Shown one piece after another: positions 9,630 to 19,060 of a DNA stretch of 64,000 nt. Position 1 is the stretch's first letter. Each line of letters opens with the position of its first letter. The translations under genes were made by a program, and so were the position numbers. This stretch comes from Legionella rubrilucens (GTDB lineage Bacteria; Pseudomonadota; Gammaproteobacteria; Legionellales; Legionellaceae): assembly GCF_001468125.1 (NCBI RefSeq), contig NZ_LNYT01000007.1, forward strand, positions 359,125 through 423,124, given 5' to 3'. The notes under the pieces were generated by a model that searched no databases, was not told the origin of the DNA, and saw only the letters and a program-made list of their open reading frames with translations.

Positions 9630-10655
9630 ATGAAATCATTAGTAAAGGCAAAAAGAGAACCCGGTATCTGGATGGAAGATGTACCCGTGCCGGACTACGG
9701 CGTCAATGACGTGTTAATCAAAATTGAAAAAACAGCCATTTGCGGTACCGATATTCATATTTATTCCTGGGATGAATGGGCACAGGCCACCATCCCTGTC
9801 CCCATGACTGTAGGCCATGAATTTTATGGGGTAATTGCTGAAGTCGGTTCAGAAGTGAAGGGCTTGAAAGCGGGGCAGCGTGTTTCGGGTGAAGGCCACA
9901 TTACCTGCGGCATGTGCCGTAATTGCCGCGCGGGCAAGCGCCACCTTTGCCGCAATACTCTGGGCGTCGGCGTCAATCGTCCCGGGTGCTTTGCCGAATA
10001 CCTTTCCCTGCCTGCCAGTAACGTGCTGGTTCTACCGGATAATATCACGGCGGATCAGGCGGCCATTCTCGATCCGTTCGGCAATGCCACCCATTGCGCC
10101 CTGGCGTTTGACATGGTGGGCGAAGACGTGTTGATCACGGGGGCGGGCCCCATCGGCATTATGGCTGTCGCCATCGCCCGGCACATTGGTGCACGCCACG
10201 TGGTAATAACCGACGTGAATGATCATCGTCTGGAGTTAGCCCGCAAAATGGGCGCCACGCGAGCCGTCAATGTCAAATACCAGAATATCAAGGATGTGAT
10301 GGAGGAGCTTGGCATGACGGAAGGGTTTGATGTCGGCCTTGAAATGTCAGGCAATCCCATGGCTTTAAATGACATGGTCCGCGCCATGAACCATGGCGGG
10401 CACGTGGCGATCCTGGGTATACCGCCGCAGGAAACCCCCATTGACTGGAATCAGGTGATTTTTAAAGGCCTGGTGATGAAGGGTATTTATGGTCGTGAAA
10501 TGTTTGAAACCTGGTACAAAATGATTGCCATGCTGCAAAGCGGTTTGAACATTGCGCCGGTGATTACCCACCACTTTCATGTGGATCAATACCAGGATGC
10601 GTTCCAGATTATGGCGTCAGGCCAATCGGGCAAAGTCATCCTGGACTGGAATTAA
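9630..10655 (+). CDS. tdh: L-threonine 3-dehydrogenase
   Basis: Zinc- and NAD-dependent medium-chain dehydrogenase that oxidises threonine to 2-amino-3-ketobutyrate. It has 341 residues, identical in length to E. coli Tdh. Catalytic zinc ligands are visible at C38 and H63/E64 (GHEFYG). The structural zinc site is C93, C96, C99 and C107. The NAD Rossmann motif is GAGPIG. The start ATG has AGGTGG upstream. It is co-directional with kbl. Together they feed glycine and acetyl-CoA, sensible in an organism that lives on amino acids. Confidence 0.97.
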   Translation: MKSLVKAKREPGIWMEDVPVPDYGVNDVLIKIEKTAICGTDIHIYSWDEWAQATIPVPMTVGHEFYGVIAEVGSEVKGLKAGQRVSGEGHITCGMCRNCRAGKRHLCRNTLGVGVNRPGCFAEYLSLPASNVLVLPDNITADQAAILDPFGNATHCALAFDMVGEDVLITGAGPIGIMAVAIARHIGARHVVITDVNDHRLELARKMGATRAVNVKYQNIKDVMEELGMTEGFDVGLEMSGNPMALNDMVRAMNHGGHVAILGIPPQETPIDWNQVIFKGLVMKGIYGREMFETWYKMIAMLQSGLNIAPVITHHFHVDQYQDAFQIMASGQSGKVILDWN

Positions 10656-10677
10656 GCCATTCACAGGTGTATGGCTT
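10654..10677 (+). terminator. Hairpin at the end of tdh
   Basis: A perfect 7-bp inverted repeat AAGCCAT / ATGGCTT with a 10-nt loop begins in the tdh stop codon. It is followed by a mixed sequence and only later by a short T run, so it is a weak terminator or an RNA-stabilising stem. Confidence 0.35.
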
Positions 10678-10737
10678 GAGTAATTGAGGTTTTTGGTTTA
10701 ACGTGCGGGCCAGCGTTTGATAATAAGCGGGGAATGA

Positions 10738-12411
10738 ATGTCGGATTATATTTTTACAATGAATCGGGTCACCAAAGTCGTTGATAACCAGCGGATTATT
10801 CTCAAGGACATTTCCTTGAGCTTTTTCCCGGGCGCTAAGATTGGCGTCCTTGGCTTAAACGGCTCTGGTAAATCCACCTTGTTGCGCATCATGGCCGGGG
10901 TGGATACCCAGTTTAATGGCGAGGCACGGCCAAAACCCGGCACCAAAATTGGTTACTTAGCCCAGGAACCAGAACTTGATTTAACCAAAACCGTGCGTGA
11001 AATCGTGGAAGAGGGTGTGGGCGAGATCAAAGAAAAATTGCGTCAGTTTGATGAAATCAGCATGCGCTTTGCTGAGCCCATGAGCGATGACGAAATGAAT
11101 GATCTGCTGGCTAAACAAGGCGATTTGCAGAATTACATTGAAACGCACGGCGGCTGGGATTTAGACCGACGTCTTGATGTAGCGGCCGACGCGTTACGCC
11201 TGCCAGACTGGAACGCAGTCATCGATAAACTGTCGGGAGGAGAGCGCCGCCGCGTGGCCCTTTGCCGATTGTTGCTATCCAACCCCGACATGCTGCTTCT
11301 CGATGAGCCGACCAACCACCTCGACGCGGAAAGCGTGGCCTGGCTTGAGCGTTACCTTGAAGAATTCCCAGGCACAGTCGTGGCCATCACCCACGATCGC
11401 TATTTCCTCGATAATGCAGCGGAATGGATTCTTGAGCTCGACCGAGGCGAAGGCATTCCTTACAAAGGCAATTACACGGCCTGGCTTGAGCAGAAAGAAG
11501 CCCGTCTGGCTATGGAAGAAAAACAACAGGCTGCTCATGAGCGCGCCATCAAAGCCGAGCTGGAATGGGTTCGTACCTCACCCAAAGGCCGTCATGCTAA
11601 AAACAAAGCGCGCCTGGCCCGCTTTGAGGAAATGAATTCCAAAGAATTCCAGAAGCGCAACGAAACCAACGAATTGTACATTCCGCCGGGCGAACGCTTG
11701 GGCGAACTGGTTATCGAAGCCAACCACGTCCGTAAAGCGTTTGGCGATCGGTTGTTGATTGACGATTTGAATTTCAAACTGCCCAAAGGCGGTATTTTAG
11801 GCATCATCGGTCCCAATGGTGCTGGAAAATCCACCTTCCTAAAAATGTTAACCGGTAGAGAAAACCCCGATAGCGGTGAAATCATCGTGGGTGAGACGGT
11901 GAATCTCGCTTACGTCGATCAGATGCGTGATCACCTCGATGATAACAAGACAGTCTGGGAAGAGATCTCCAATGGTCACGACATCATGCAGATTGGCAGC
12001 TTCCAGATGCCGTCGCGTGCCTACGTGGGGCGTTTTAATTTCAAAGGCTCTGATCAGCAGAAAAAAATGTTCCAGCTTTCCGGAGGGGAACGAAATCGGG
12101 TGCATTTGGCCAAACTGCTTAAGAGCGGCGGCAATGTGCTCCTGCTTGACGAACCCAGTAACGATTTGGATGTGGAAACCCTGCGTTCACTGGAAGAAGC
12201 CATTTTAAATTTCCCGGGCTGTGCAATCGTTGTGTCTCACGATCGCTGGTTCCTGGACAGGATCTGCACTCACCTGATGGCATTCGAAGGGGATTCCCAG
12301 GTTGTCTTTTTCGAAGGGAATTACAGCGACTACGAAGCGGACAGAAAACGACGTCTGGGTGATGAGGCTGCCAGACCCACCCGTATCAAGTACCGTCGCT
12401 TAAGTGCCTGA
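10738..12411 (+). CDS. ettA: Energy-dependent translational throttle protein EttA (ABC-F ATPase)
   Basis: Ribosome-associated ABC-F protein that binds the E site and gates entry into elongation according to ATP/ADP. It has 557 residues, matching EttA (555). Two ABC domains carry Walker A GLNGSGKST and GPNGAGKST and signatures LSGGERRRVALCRLL and LSGGERNRVHLAKLL, with the EttA arm and linker between. The second Walker B reads DEPSNDLD. Start ATG at 10738; GGGG lies 6-9 nt upstream. No transmembrane region is present, which excludes a transporter role. Confidence 0.96.
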   Translation: MSDYIFTMNRVTKVVDNQRIILKDISLSFFPGAKIGVLGLNGSGKSTLLRIMAGVDTQFNGEARPKPGTKIGYLAQEPELDLTKTVREIVEEGVGEIKEKLRQFDEISMRFAEPMSDDEMNDLLAKQGDLQNYIETHGGWDLDRRLDVAADALRLPDWNAVIDKLSGGERRRVALCRLLLSNPDMLLLDEPTNHLDAESVAWLERYLEEFPGTVVAITHDRYFLDNAAEWILELDRGEGIPYKGNYTAWLEQKEARLAMEEKQQAAHERAIKAELEWVRTSPKGRHAKNKARLARFEEMNSKEFQKRNETNELYIPPGERLGELVIEANHVRKAFGDRLLIDDLNFKLPKGGILGIIGPNGAGKSTFLKMLTGRENPDSGEIIVGETVNLAYVDQMRDHLDDNKTVWEEISNGHDIMQIGSFQMPSRAYVGRFNFKGSDQQKKMFQLSGGERNRVHLAKLLKSGGNVLLLDEPSNDLDVETLRSLEEAILNFPGCAIVVSHDRWFLDRICTHLMAFEGDSQVVFFEGNYSDYEADRKRRLGDEAARPTRIKYRRLSA

Positions 12412-12440
12412 CAGGTGTAATAAGAAAAATTAGTCTAACC

Positions 12441-12460
12441 GGGCCTGAAAAAACAGGCCT
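12441..12460 (+). terminator. Hairpin between ettA and the L,D-transpeptidase gene
   Basis: GGGCCTG-AAAAAA-CAGGCCT forms a 6-bp stem plus one wobble pair, 30 bp after the ettA stop. It lacks a T tract, so it may be a weak terminator of ettA or part of the leader of the next gene. Confidence 0.35.
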
Positions 12461-12486
12461 GATTCCAAGCGGGAGAATCGTTTACC

Positions 12487-13077
12487 ATGAATAAGTTGTT
12501 TTGGGCAGGCTTGTCTGTCGCCTCTGTGGCACTCACCGGGTGCGTGGAAATGGATGAGTCCACTTTGATCACTGATGATAATGGCTACGTGCATCGCACC
12601 ATTCATTATTTGAGGGATAAGCGCGGCCGTGATTATTTTCCTCTAAAAGCCCCGGCTACCGGCAAAAAACAATTTATTTTTGACCCCAAAGCGTATGCCT
12701 GGGCTGCTTATGATGAAGAGGGCAACCGTGTGATGACCGGCGCCGCTTCGGGTGGTCAGGATTTCTGTGAAGATGTCGGTGAGCCTTGCCGTACAGTGAC
12801 AGGCACTTTCCGGGTTTACAACAAGCGCGGTCTGGAATGCCGTTCCGGTGAATACCCTGTGGACACCAAGGGCGGGGCAAAAATGCCTTACTGCATGTAC
12901 TTCTACCAGGGTTACACTGTCCATGCGGCGTATGAAGTTCCCTATGGCAACTCCAGCCACGGCTGCGTTCGCGTCTTCCCCAGTGCGGCTAAGTGGTTAA
13001 ATGAGCAATTTATGACTATCGGCACACAGGTTACTATTCTGCCGTATACCGATGAAGATGAGAAAAAAGTAAATTAA
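12487..13077 (+). CDS. L,D-transpeptidase lipoprotein (YkuD domain, EnhA-like)
   Basis: Cell-wall enzyme forming L,D cross-links or anchoring proteins to peptidoglycan. It has 196 residues. The signal peptide ends in a lipobox (LTGC, lipidated C19). The catalytic motif SHGCVR places His158 and Cys160 as active-site residues. Four additional cysteines (two CExxxEPC-like positions and CxSGE/YC) may form disulfides. Legionella EnhA 'enhanced entry' proteins belong to this family, so an envelope and host-entry link is possible but inferred. The stop codon overlaps that of the porin gene on the other strand by 4 bp. Confidence 0.88.
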   Translation: MNKLFWAGLSVASVALTGCVEMDESTLITDDNGYVHRTIHYLRDKRGRDYFPLKAPATGKKQFIFDPKAYAWAAYDEEGNRVMTGAASGGQDFCEDVGEPCRTVTGTFRVYNKRGLECRSGEYPVDTKGGAKMPYCMYFYQGYTVHAAYEVPYGNSSHGCVRVFPSAAKWLNEQFMTIGTQVTILPYTDEDEKKVN

Positions 13078-14249
13078 GCCTGAATTTTCAGTCTTAAATC
13101 CACCACGTCAGCGTGGATGCGGACCCGTCCGGTAGTAAATGGGATGGGTTGGCTGTTCACATTGACCGTATTATTGAACAGGGTTTTGGAAAAGACCCTG
13201 GCATACAACAATTCCACCGTCGCATTTTTACCGATTCGGTAATCCGCGGCTAATCCGCCAAAGTAAATGGTATCGGACGGAAAGTTAATAGTCCGCAGGC
13301 GATCCTGCTCGGGTCCGTTATCCTGAATGGCAATGAACGTTAAACCCAGTTTTTCAGACATCTGACGACGCAGAGCGCCAGCAAATGCCCAGGACGGATC
13401 GTATTTCATGACAAAAGTGAAGTCAGGGCCTACCGGCGGCGGTGCAGCGGTATTGCGTATCTTCGCAAACTGATTCGCATTCCATTCCGTACGAAAAGCC
13501 TGCAAACTCACCAGCCACTTAGGATTGAAAATGTGCACGTAATTAATAATGGTCGTCGCCGGCATGCGGAAATTAAATTGCAGGTTGGGATTGACCATGC
13601 CATTAAGCAGACTTTCGCCTTTGGTTTTTTGTTTGATCGAGGCGTAATAGGCAAGACCAAGGAAATTGGTCTGGTTAATCATGTAATACAGGCCGGTGTT
13701 ATAACCTACCCCAAAGCCGGCGGTGCGGTTAATCAGCGTGCTTGATTGGGTGGGGCTAATGGGCAGTGCCCAGTTGGTTTCATTGTTTTTCAGGAAATTG
13801 AAATTCAAACCGCCGCCTGCATACAGTTTGGGCGTGATGCTGTAGGAGAAGCGTGGGCTGACGTCGACATCGGTCATTAAGGTTTCTGTGGACGCGTAGC
13901 GGGTAAAGTCGCGGGCTCCCCAAACCAGGTTGGAGTGGAAAGGTTCGGTGATATCCACCGCGAAAACCATTTTACTGTCCACACGCTTGGCAATGCGGCC
14001 ATAGGGAAGCAGGCTGACCCGTTTGGAGTCGCTGCTGCCATTACCGTATTGAAAAGTATTAAAATTTAACACACTTCCTGAAAATCGGGCATCGATATAA
14101 AAGCCGCTGCCACCTAAGATGACCTCATTTTTTTTGACTTTGAACAACTCGGCTGGATTGCTGTAGCTGATGCCGGCAAAATACTGCAACACGTTGGCAT
14201 GAGCACTGAAACTGGCTAAACAACAAACGGTAATGATTGGATAGCGCAT
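13074..14249 (-). CDS. FadL/OmpP1-family outer membrane protein
   Basis: Predicted beta-barrel of about 391 residues. A signal peptide (MRYPIITVCCLASFSAHA) is followed by FadL-type N-terminal FAGISYSNPAELFKVKKNEV and a series of alternating amphipathic strands; the last residues are LRLKIQA. FadL proteins import long-chain fatty acids or other hydrophobic compounds. The substrate here is unknown. The start at 14249 was chosen over an in-frame ATG at 14276 because it starts exactly at the signal peptide and has GAG upstream. It follows the IcmL-like gene by 55 bp on the same strand. Confidence 0.82.
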   Translation of the reverse strand: MRYPIITVCCLASFSAHANVLQYFAGISYSNPAELFKVKKNEVILGGSGFYIDARFSGSVLNFNTFQYGNGSSDSKRVSLLPYGRIAKRVDSKMVFAVDITEPFHSNLVWGARDFTRYASTETLMTDVDVSPRFSYSITPKLYAGGGLNFNFLKNNETNWALPISPTQSSTLINRTAGFGVGYNTGLYYMINQTNFLGLAYYASIKQKTKGESLLNGMVNPNLQFNFRMPATTIINYVHIFNPKWLVSLQAFRTEWNANQFAKIRNTAAPPPVGPDFTFVMKYDPSWAFAGALRRQMSEKLGLTFIAIQDNGPEQDRLRTINFPSDTIYFGGLAADYRIGKNATVELLYARVFSKTLFNNTVNVNSQPIPFTTGRVRIHADVVDLRLKIQA

Positions 14250-14304
14250 AATGATCTCATAAAAAGGGAAGCGCATTCATCCGGAATGCGCTTCGAGATT
14301 ACTC

Positions 14305-15252
14305 TTATTGATTAGGGCTTGGATTGGTGGTGGTTTGAGCAGGCTGAGGCGCCGGGGTGGCGGCATCCGTTGCCGTGGTATCGGTGGGCGCATTGGTCAT
14401 GGGCTGGCGCGGCATGGCAATCATTTGCATAATGCCAAGGTCGCCGGTGATTTTACGGCCCACGATGAGGCTCAAGGTCAGAGGCTGATTGAGCTTCTCT
14501 TTCTCATTTTGATAAACGACCTGCAAAGGCAGTGTGACTTTCCATTGATTGTCTTTAATCGCGGTGACTGTGGGGGTACCGTCCACCATGCTGCTGACTG
14601 TCAGTTTTTCTGTTCTGATGGCATTGAGGTTGCCGGATTTTTGCAGGGCATCATTGAAGCTTTGCCATCCCTGGTCAGTGAAACAGTTTTTGAGTGCTGA
14701 CAACTGTGTGTCAATGGTATTGAAATCGAAATCAAACGCCTGTTCAGCCGCGTTTTCAGCCCACTTGGATACCAGCGCTTCTTCGATGGTGGTTGTCGTC
14801 GCTGGAATTTTATAATTGCAGTCCAGATTAGTCGGCGCTACGGCGGCAGACGGTTGCGTCACTGTCACAGGCTGAGTTGTCGTGTTCTGATTCTCAGGCT
14901 GGACCGCCGGCTGAGTCGTGGATTGCGGGTAACCCGATGTGGTCGGTTGCGTAGCACCAGGAGTTGTAGGTTGTGGCGTGCCTGACGTAGTCGGCTGCGT
15001 GGCCTGAGTGGGCAGCGGCTGTTGAGTTCCTGAGGTGGTGGGCTGGGTAGCACCCGGAGTGGTTGGCTGCGGGACGCCGGAGCTCGTGGGTTGTGTTATG
15101 TTGGTATTGGGTTGAGTCGTCCCTTCCGTGGGGGTATTGGAACCCTGAACCGGGGGCGGAGTCGTGGTTACGGTGGCGGGTTCGGCCGCATTCACGTAAT
15201 CTGAGGCGCCTAAAATAGTCAGTAATCCTGCACACAGCATGGATTTTTTCAT
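14305..15252 (-). CDS. Secreted DotI/IcmL-like protein with Thr/Pro/Gln repeat region
   Basis: A protein of 315 residues in three parts. A signal peptide (residues 1-22, ending YVNA) is followed by a low-complexity Thr/Pro/Gln region (~28-142) with imperfect copies of PTTPGATQPTTSG. A C-terminal domain (~145-285) resembles the periplasmic domain of DotI/IcmL, with FTDQGWQSFNDAL, LTVSSMVDGTP, WKVTLPLQVVYQ and LSLIVGR in the family order. DotI is part of the Dot/Icm type IV secretion core. Legionella genomes also carry extra IcmL-like genes outside the dot/icm loci. This one lacks the DotI membrane anchor. The start at 15252 is preceded by GGAG. It lies 17 bp after hutG on the same strand. Confidence 0.75.
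   Translation of the reverse strand: MKKSMLCAGLLTILGASDYVNAAEPATVTTTPPPVQGSNTPTEGTTQPNTNITQPTSSGVPQPTTPGATQPTTSGTQQPLPTQATQPTTSGTPQPTTPGATQPTTSGYPQSTTQPAVQPENQNTTTQPVTVTQPSAAVAPTNLDCNYKIPATTTTIEEALVSKWAENAAEQAFDFDFNTIDTQLSALKNCFTDQGWQSFNDALQKSGNLNAIRTEKLTVSSMVDGTPTVTAIKDNQWKVTLPLQVVYQNEKEKLNQPLTLSLIVGRKITGDLGIMQMIAMPRQPMTNAPTDTTATDAATPAPQPAQTTTNPSPNQ
14905..15120 (-). repeat. Thr/Pro/Gln-coding imperfect tandem repeats
   Basis: Within the IcmL-like gene the coding sequence repeats units such as TQPTTSG and PTTPGA. PTTPGATQPTTSG occurs twice, about 31 residues apart. The region encodes an extended linker likely to span periplasm or peptidoglycan. Repeat number may vary among strains. Confidence 0.75.
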
Positions 15253-15269
15253 TCGTAACACTCCTTGCA

Positions 15270-16223
15270 TTAATTAAATTCGAGAAGCTGAGCCGCAAGT
15301 GCTGCGGCCAATCGGGCCGTTTTTTGTCCCTGATCAAGCGGGGGCGATAATTCGGCTATATCGATACTTACCACTTTGCCAGTTTGCGTAATGTATTTCA
15401 ACAGGGGTAAAACCTGCCATGGGGTTAAACCCAGAGCCTGAGGCGCGCTGACCCCGGGAGCAAAACTTTCGGCAAACACATCAAGACAAACGGTCAAATA
15501 AATCGCTTCGTGATTCAGCATAAAATCATCCAGAAAAGCCGTTTGCCAGGCGAAACTGTTTTGATTCATCTGTGCCGCCGTCAGATAGGAAACTTTATAC
15601 TTATTGGCCAGGCTAAACAAGCTTTCTGTATTCGAGGATGACTGAATACCAAGACAGCAATAATCAAATGAACGTTGTTTTTGCTGACAAAATTCGGCCA
15701 TTTGCTGAAAGGGTGTGCCTGAGGTGCTGCCCTGGTGGGGGAAACGCAAATCAAAATGGGCGTCAAAATTAATGATGCCGAGTCGGGGATAGTGCCGGCT
15801 CAATCCAAGGTAATGTCCCCAGGCTATTTCATGGCCGCCACCAAAGACCAAGGTTTTGAAACCCTGTTGATGGCAATGATCAAGCAGTGTCGCCAATTCC
15901 TGTTGTCCCTGTTCCAGTGCATCGTTGGGGGCAATGTCGCCGATGTCAATGAGTGAGGCGGAAAAGTGGCAGGCCAGTTTAGCCAGTTCCTGACGGAGGG
16001 ATTGTGGACCGGCGGCGGCTCCCGTGCGTCCGAGATTCCTGCGGATGCCTTCGTCACTGGCAAAACCGGCAATTACCGTGCCGGAGCCCCCGCTGGGAAG
16101 CGGTTGCGACTGAAGGTCAATGCAAGTCACGCGCTGAAAAAAGCGTTCGTTGGGTAAACTGTCGTCACGTCCCCGCCAGAGGGACGGATTGGGAGGTACA
16201 TAATGGGAAATGCCGGCTAACAT
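15270..16223 (-). CDS. hutG: Formimidoylglutamase (arginase/ureohydrolase family)
   Basis: Hydrolyses N-formimino-L-glutamate to glutamate and formamide, the last step of histidine degradation. It has 317 residues. The binuclear manganese-site motifs are GGGHE (H131), DAHFD (D154, H156, D158) and the later CLDVF (D248) followed by APGVSAPQ, which is typical of HutG. The usual first aspartate of the second DxD is Cys246 here. AGGAG lies upstream of the ATG. hutI is close by on the opposite strand, which supports the histidine role; hutH and hutU are not in the window. Confidence 0.9.
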   Translation of the reverse strand: MLAGISHYVPPNPSLWRGRDDSLPNERFFQRVTCIDLQSQPLPSGGSGTVIAGFASDEGIRRNLGRTGAAAGPQSLRQELAKLACHFSASLIDIGDIAPNDALEQGQQELATLLDHCHQQGFKTLVFGGGHEIAWGHYLGLSRHYPRLGIINFDAHFDLRFPHQGSTSGTPFQQMAEFCQQKQRSFDYCCLGIQSSSNTESLFSLANKYKVSYLTAAQMNQNSFAWQTAFLDDFMLNHEAIYLTVCLDVFAESFAPGVSAPQALGLTPWQVLPLLKYITQTGKVVSIDIAELSPPLDQGQKTARLAAALAAQLLEFN

Positions 16224-16327
16224 CCTTTCTCCTTAAACGCCGTATTTCTTCCATCATAACGGGTATGGTTTTTTTTTTAAATTGCGGCCTTAAAGACGAT
16301 GGAGTTCGTGCTTAGCCACACCAGGTC

Positions 16328-16336
16328 TGGTATCAT
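16328..16336 (+). promoter_or_regulatory. Extended -10 upstream of the SDR-hutI operon
   Basis: TGGTATCAT is an extended -10 element 29 bp before the SDR start codon, in the 142-bp divergent gap with hutG. No convincing -35 is present. Confidence 0.35.
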
Positions 16337-16365
16337 CTGCAATTTACTCACACCCGGAGAGGACC

Positions 16366-17124
16366 ATGTTTGTCATTACAGGGGCCAGCAGCGGCATTGG
16401 TCGTGCTCTGGCCTGGGAATTGGCCAGTCGTGGCAAATCGGTTTTGGCGATAGGACGGCGAGAGCAGCAGCTCTCCGAAACGGCGCAATTTTCCTCTCTG
16501 ATCATTGGCTGCACGGCAGATGTGTCGACCCGCGAGGGCCGGGCCCGTATCGTGGCGGCTTTAAATCAGGTGCCGCTGATTGAGGGTCTTGTCCATAATG
16601 CCGGCATCATTGAGCCCATTATGCCGATGTCGGTCATTGATGAAGCCGCCTGGGAGCAGACCATGGCGACTAACCTCAATGCGCCGCTTTTCCTAAGCCA
16701 GGCTTTGTTGCATAAACTTCAGGGCGGACGGGTTTTGCACATTGGCTCAGGCGTGGCTTATTTTCCGGTGAGCGGCTGGGCAGCGTACTGCGTTTCCAAA
16801 GCCGGGCTTTCCATGTTAACGCGCTGCTGGCAGCTTGAGTGTGAAAAAACGGCTTTTGCGAGCGTTATGCCGGGCATCATTGACACCGACATGCAGCGGC
16901 TCATCCGCGAATCGCAATTCATGGAAAGCGACAAAGTGGCCTTCTTTAAAAACCTGCATCAGCAAAACCGGCTGGTTTCTGTGGAAACAGTCGCCGCGTT
17001 TCTCGCCTGGCTGTTGCTTGAAGTCAATCCCCCCACGTATGCGTCACAGGAGTGGGATATTTATGATAAATCCCATCATCCGTCCTGGCTGTTTGCGCCG
17101 CACCATGTGCCCGAGTGGGAATAA
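16366..17124 (+). CDS. Short-chain dehydrogenase/reductase
   Basis: NAD(P)-dependent oxidoreductase of 252 residues. The cofactor loop TGASSGIG is at residues 5-12, HNAG follows after strand 4, and the active-site Tyr-x-x-x-Lys is YCVSK near residue 141. The sequence resembles the YciK/benzil-reductase type SDRs; the substrate is not deducible. The gene is directly before hutI with 2 bp between, so it is probably co-transcribed with histidine catabolism. It is not a known hut enzyme. Confidence 0.88.
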   Translation: MFVITGASSGIGRALAWELASRGKSVLAIGRREQQLSETAQFSSLIIGCTADVSTREGRARIVAALNQVPLIEGLVHNAGIIEPIMPMSVIDEAAWEQTMATNLNAPLFLSQALLHKLQGGRVLHIGSGVAYFPVSGWAAYCVSKAGLSMLTRCWQLECEKTAFASVMPGIIDTDMQRLIRESQFMESDKVAFFKNLHQQNRLVSVETVAAFLAWLLLEVNPPTYASQEWDIYDKSHHPSWLFAPHHVPEWE

Positions 17125-17126
17125 CC

Positions 17127-18362
17127 ATGACCTGCGATCTCCTGTTAATGAATGCCACAACGATTAACTCTGCCGGTGACGAGCAGGGGGACCAGGCCAT
17201 TGCCATCGCCGAAGGGCGCATCGTCTGGTGCGGTGCGGCAGACACGTTGCCTGCTCACTACCTTAAGGCAAGGCAAGTCGAGGATTGCCACGGGCAACTG
17301 ATCACGCCGGGGTTAATCGATTGCCATACTCATCTGGTTTACGCCGGAAATCGTGCCGATGAATTTAAAAAGCGTCTGCAGGGTGCAACCTATGCCGACA
17401 TTGCGGCGGCCGGCGGCGGGATTGTGTCAACGGTAAGGCAAACCCGCGCTGTCTCGGAAATGGAATTGCTTGAGCAATCCCTCCCACGTCTTTTGGCCAT
17501 GCGTCAGCAGGGAGTAACCACGGTGGAAATCAAGTCCGGTTATGGACTTGATTTGGACAATGAACTGAAAATGTTACGGGTGGCCCGCCGCCTCGGGGAA
17601 TTGACCGGCGTGCGGGTAAAGACAACGTTCCTGGGCGCCCATGCTGTTCCTGCGGAATACAAGGGGAATGCTCAGGGGTATGTGGATTTCCTCATCAATC
17701 GGGTATTGCCTGCGGCGGTGGAGTCGGGTCTGGTGGACGCCGTCGATGTGTTTTGTGAAACCATCGGCTTTACGGTTCAACAGACCGAACAGATTTACTT
17801 AAAAGCCCAGCAGTTGTCATTGCCCATTAAATGCCATGCCGAACAATTGTCCCGGCTAGGCGCCAGCCAACTGGCGGCCAGCATGGGCGCTTTGTCCTGT
17901 GATCATCTGGAATACCTGGATGAGGACGGTGCGGCGGCTCTGGGGCGTCAGGGTACCGTGGCGGTCTTGCTGCCGGGGGCCTACTATTTTCTCGCCGAAA
18001 AAAAAGCACCGCCAGTGGATCTTCTGCGGCAGGCCGGCGTGGGCATGGCAGTGGCCACGGACTGCAACCCGGGCTCGTCACCGACGACGTCGCTGCTGCT
18101 CATGTTAAGCATGGCCTGCCGGTTTTTTTCACTGACGGTGCAGGAGGCTCTGGCCGGGGTGACGTATCAGGCCGCCCGAGCCCTGGGCCTGGCCGATGAG
18201 CTTGGCAGTATTCAAATCGGCTTGCAGGCGGATCTGGTGCAATGGTCCGTCAATGACAGCGCCGTTTTGTGTTATCATTTTGGTTTCCCTGTACCGCAAC
18301 GAACCATGATTGCGGGAAAGTGGCTAACCCATTCAACAACGACACAGGAGCTTCAGGCATGA
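17127..18362 (+). CDS. hutI: Imidazolonepropionase
   Basis: Metal-dependent amidohydrolase that opens 4-imidazolone-5-propionate to N-formimino-L-glutamate. It has 411 residues. The metal site shows as CHTHLVYAG (HxH), GAHAVP, CHAEQLS and [10 protein letters not shown]. The start is ATG at 17127; an in-frame GTG at 17115 overlaps the SDR gene and is less likely. The stop overlaps the next start (ATGA). Its product is the substrate of the divergently coded HutG. Confidence 0.95.
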   Translation: MTCDLLLMNATTINSAGDEQGDQAIAIAEGRIVWCGAADTLPAHYLKARQVEDCHGQLITPGLIDCHTHLVYAGNRADEFKKRLQGATYADIAAAGGGIVSTVRQTRAVSEMELLEQSLPRLLAMRQQGVTTVEIKSGYGLDLDNELKMLRVARRLGELTGVRVKTTFLGAHAVPAEYKGNAQGYVDFLINRVLPAAVESGLVDAVDVFCETIGFTVQQTEQIYLKAQQLSLPIKCHAEQLSRLGASQLAASMGALSCDHLEYLDEDGAAALGRQGTVAVLLPGAYYFLAEKKAPPVDLLRQAGVGMAVATDCNPGSSPTTSLLLMLSMACRFFSLTVQEALAGVTYQAARALGLADELGSIQIGLQADLVQWSVNDSAVLCYHFGFPVPQRTMIAGKWLTHSTTTQELQA

Positions 18363-19060
18363 AAAAATATATTCTTATTGCGTTGTTAGCCGCAGGCACG
18401 GCCGGAGCTGCTTCCCCGCACCTGCATGCAGTGACACTGAAAGCAGTGACCATAAAAAATGAAAATGCCAAACAGGTCATTGATATCCAGTATCCTCAGG
18501 GGTTTGCCAATCCCCAGATTAATCAAACCATTGAACATCGGATTCAATCCATCAGGCAATCGTTCGACAAACCAGATCCGGAGGCACAAAATCTGCCCGC
18601 GGATGTCCCCGGTAAAGATGGATTAACCATCACTTATAAAGTGATGTTTGAAAACCAACAGGCTGTCAGCGTCCTGTTCAATGTCTCCGCGTATCGTCGT
18701 GGTGCCGCCCACCCCAACAATACTGTGCAAACCCTCAATTTCATTAACGGCAACCCTGTGGCCCTCGGTGAATTGTTTAAAGACAATACCAATGCCCTGC
18801 AAAAAATGGCTGATTTTTCTTATGAAGCGATTAAAAAGAAGGCCATCAATGACGACGAGCAGTGGCTAAGAGAAGGCACCAAAGCGACAGCAGAGAATTA
18901 CAAAAACTGGTATTTCAGTTCAAAGGGTATTTCAATCGCGTTCGATCCCTATCAGGTGGCTGCCTATGTGTATGGACCACAAACAGTTACCATTCCCCGG
19001 GCGGTCATTCAAGACGCCCTGCGTTCGGATGTAATTAAAGCGGTGTGGGGTAATGAATGA
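18359..19060 (+). CDS. DUF3298 (RsiV-like) exported protein
   Basis: Exported protein of 233 residues with a signal peptide (residues 1-18, ending AGAA). The C-terminal half resembles DUF3298/RsiV: the [11 protein letters not shown] segment, the [17 protein letters not shown] block, then [19 protein letters not shown] near the end. The family occurs in anti-sigma factors and peptidoglycan deacetylases as an extracytoplasmic binding domain, and its role here is unknown. AGGAG lies 8 nt upstream of the ATG. It overlaps hutI and the OPT gene by 4 bp each, so it is translationally coupled. Confidence 0.75.
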   Translation: MKKYILIALLAAGTAGAASPHLHAVTLKAVTIKNENAKQVIDIQYPQGFANPQINQTIEHRIQSIRQSFDKPDPEAQNLPADVPGKDGLTITYKVMFENQQAVSVLFNVSAYRRGAAHPNNTVQTLNFINGNPVALGELFKDNTNALQKMADFSYEAIKKKAINDDEQWLREGTKATAENYKNWYFSSKGISIAFDPYQVAAYVYGPQTVTIPRAVIQDALRSDVIKAVWGNE

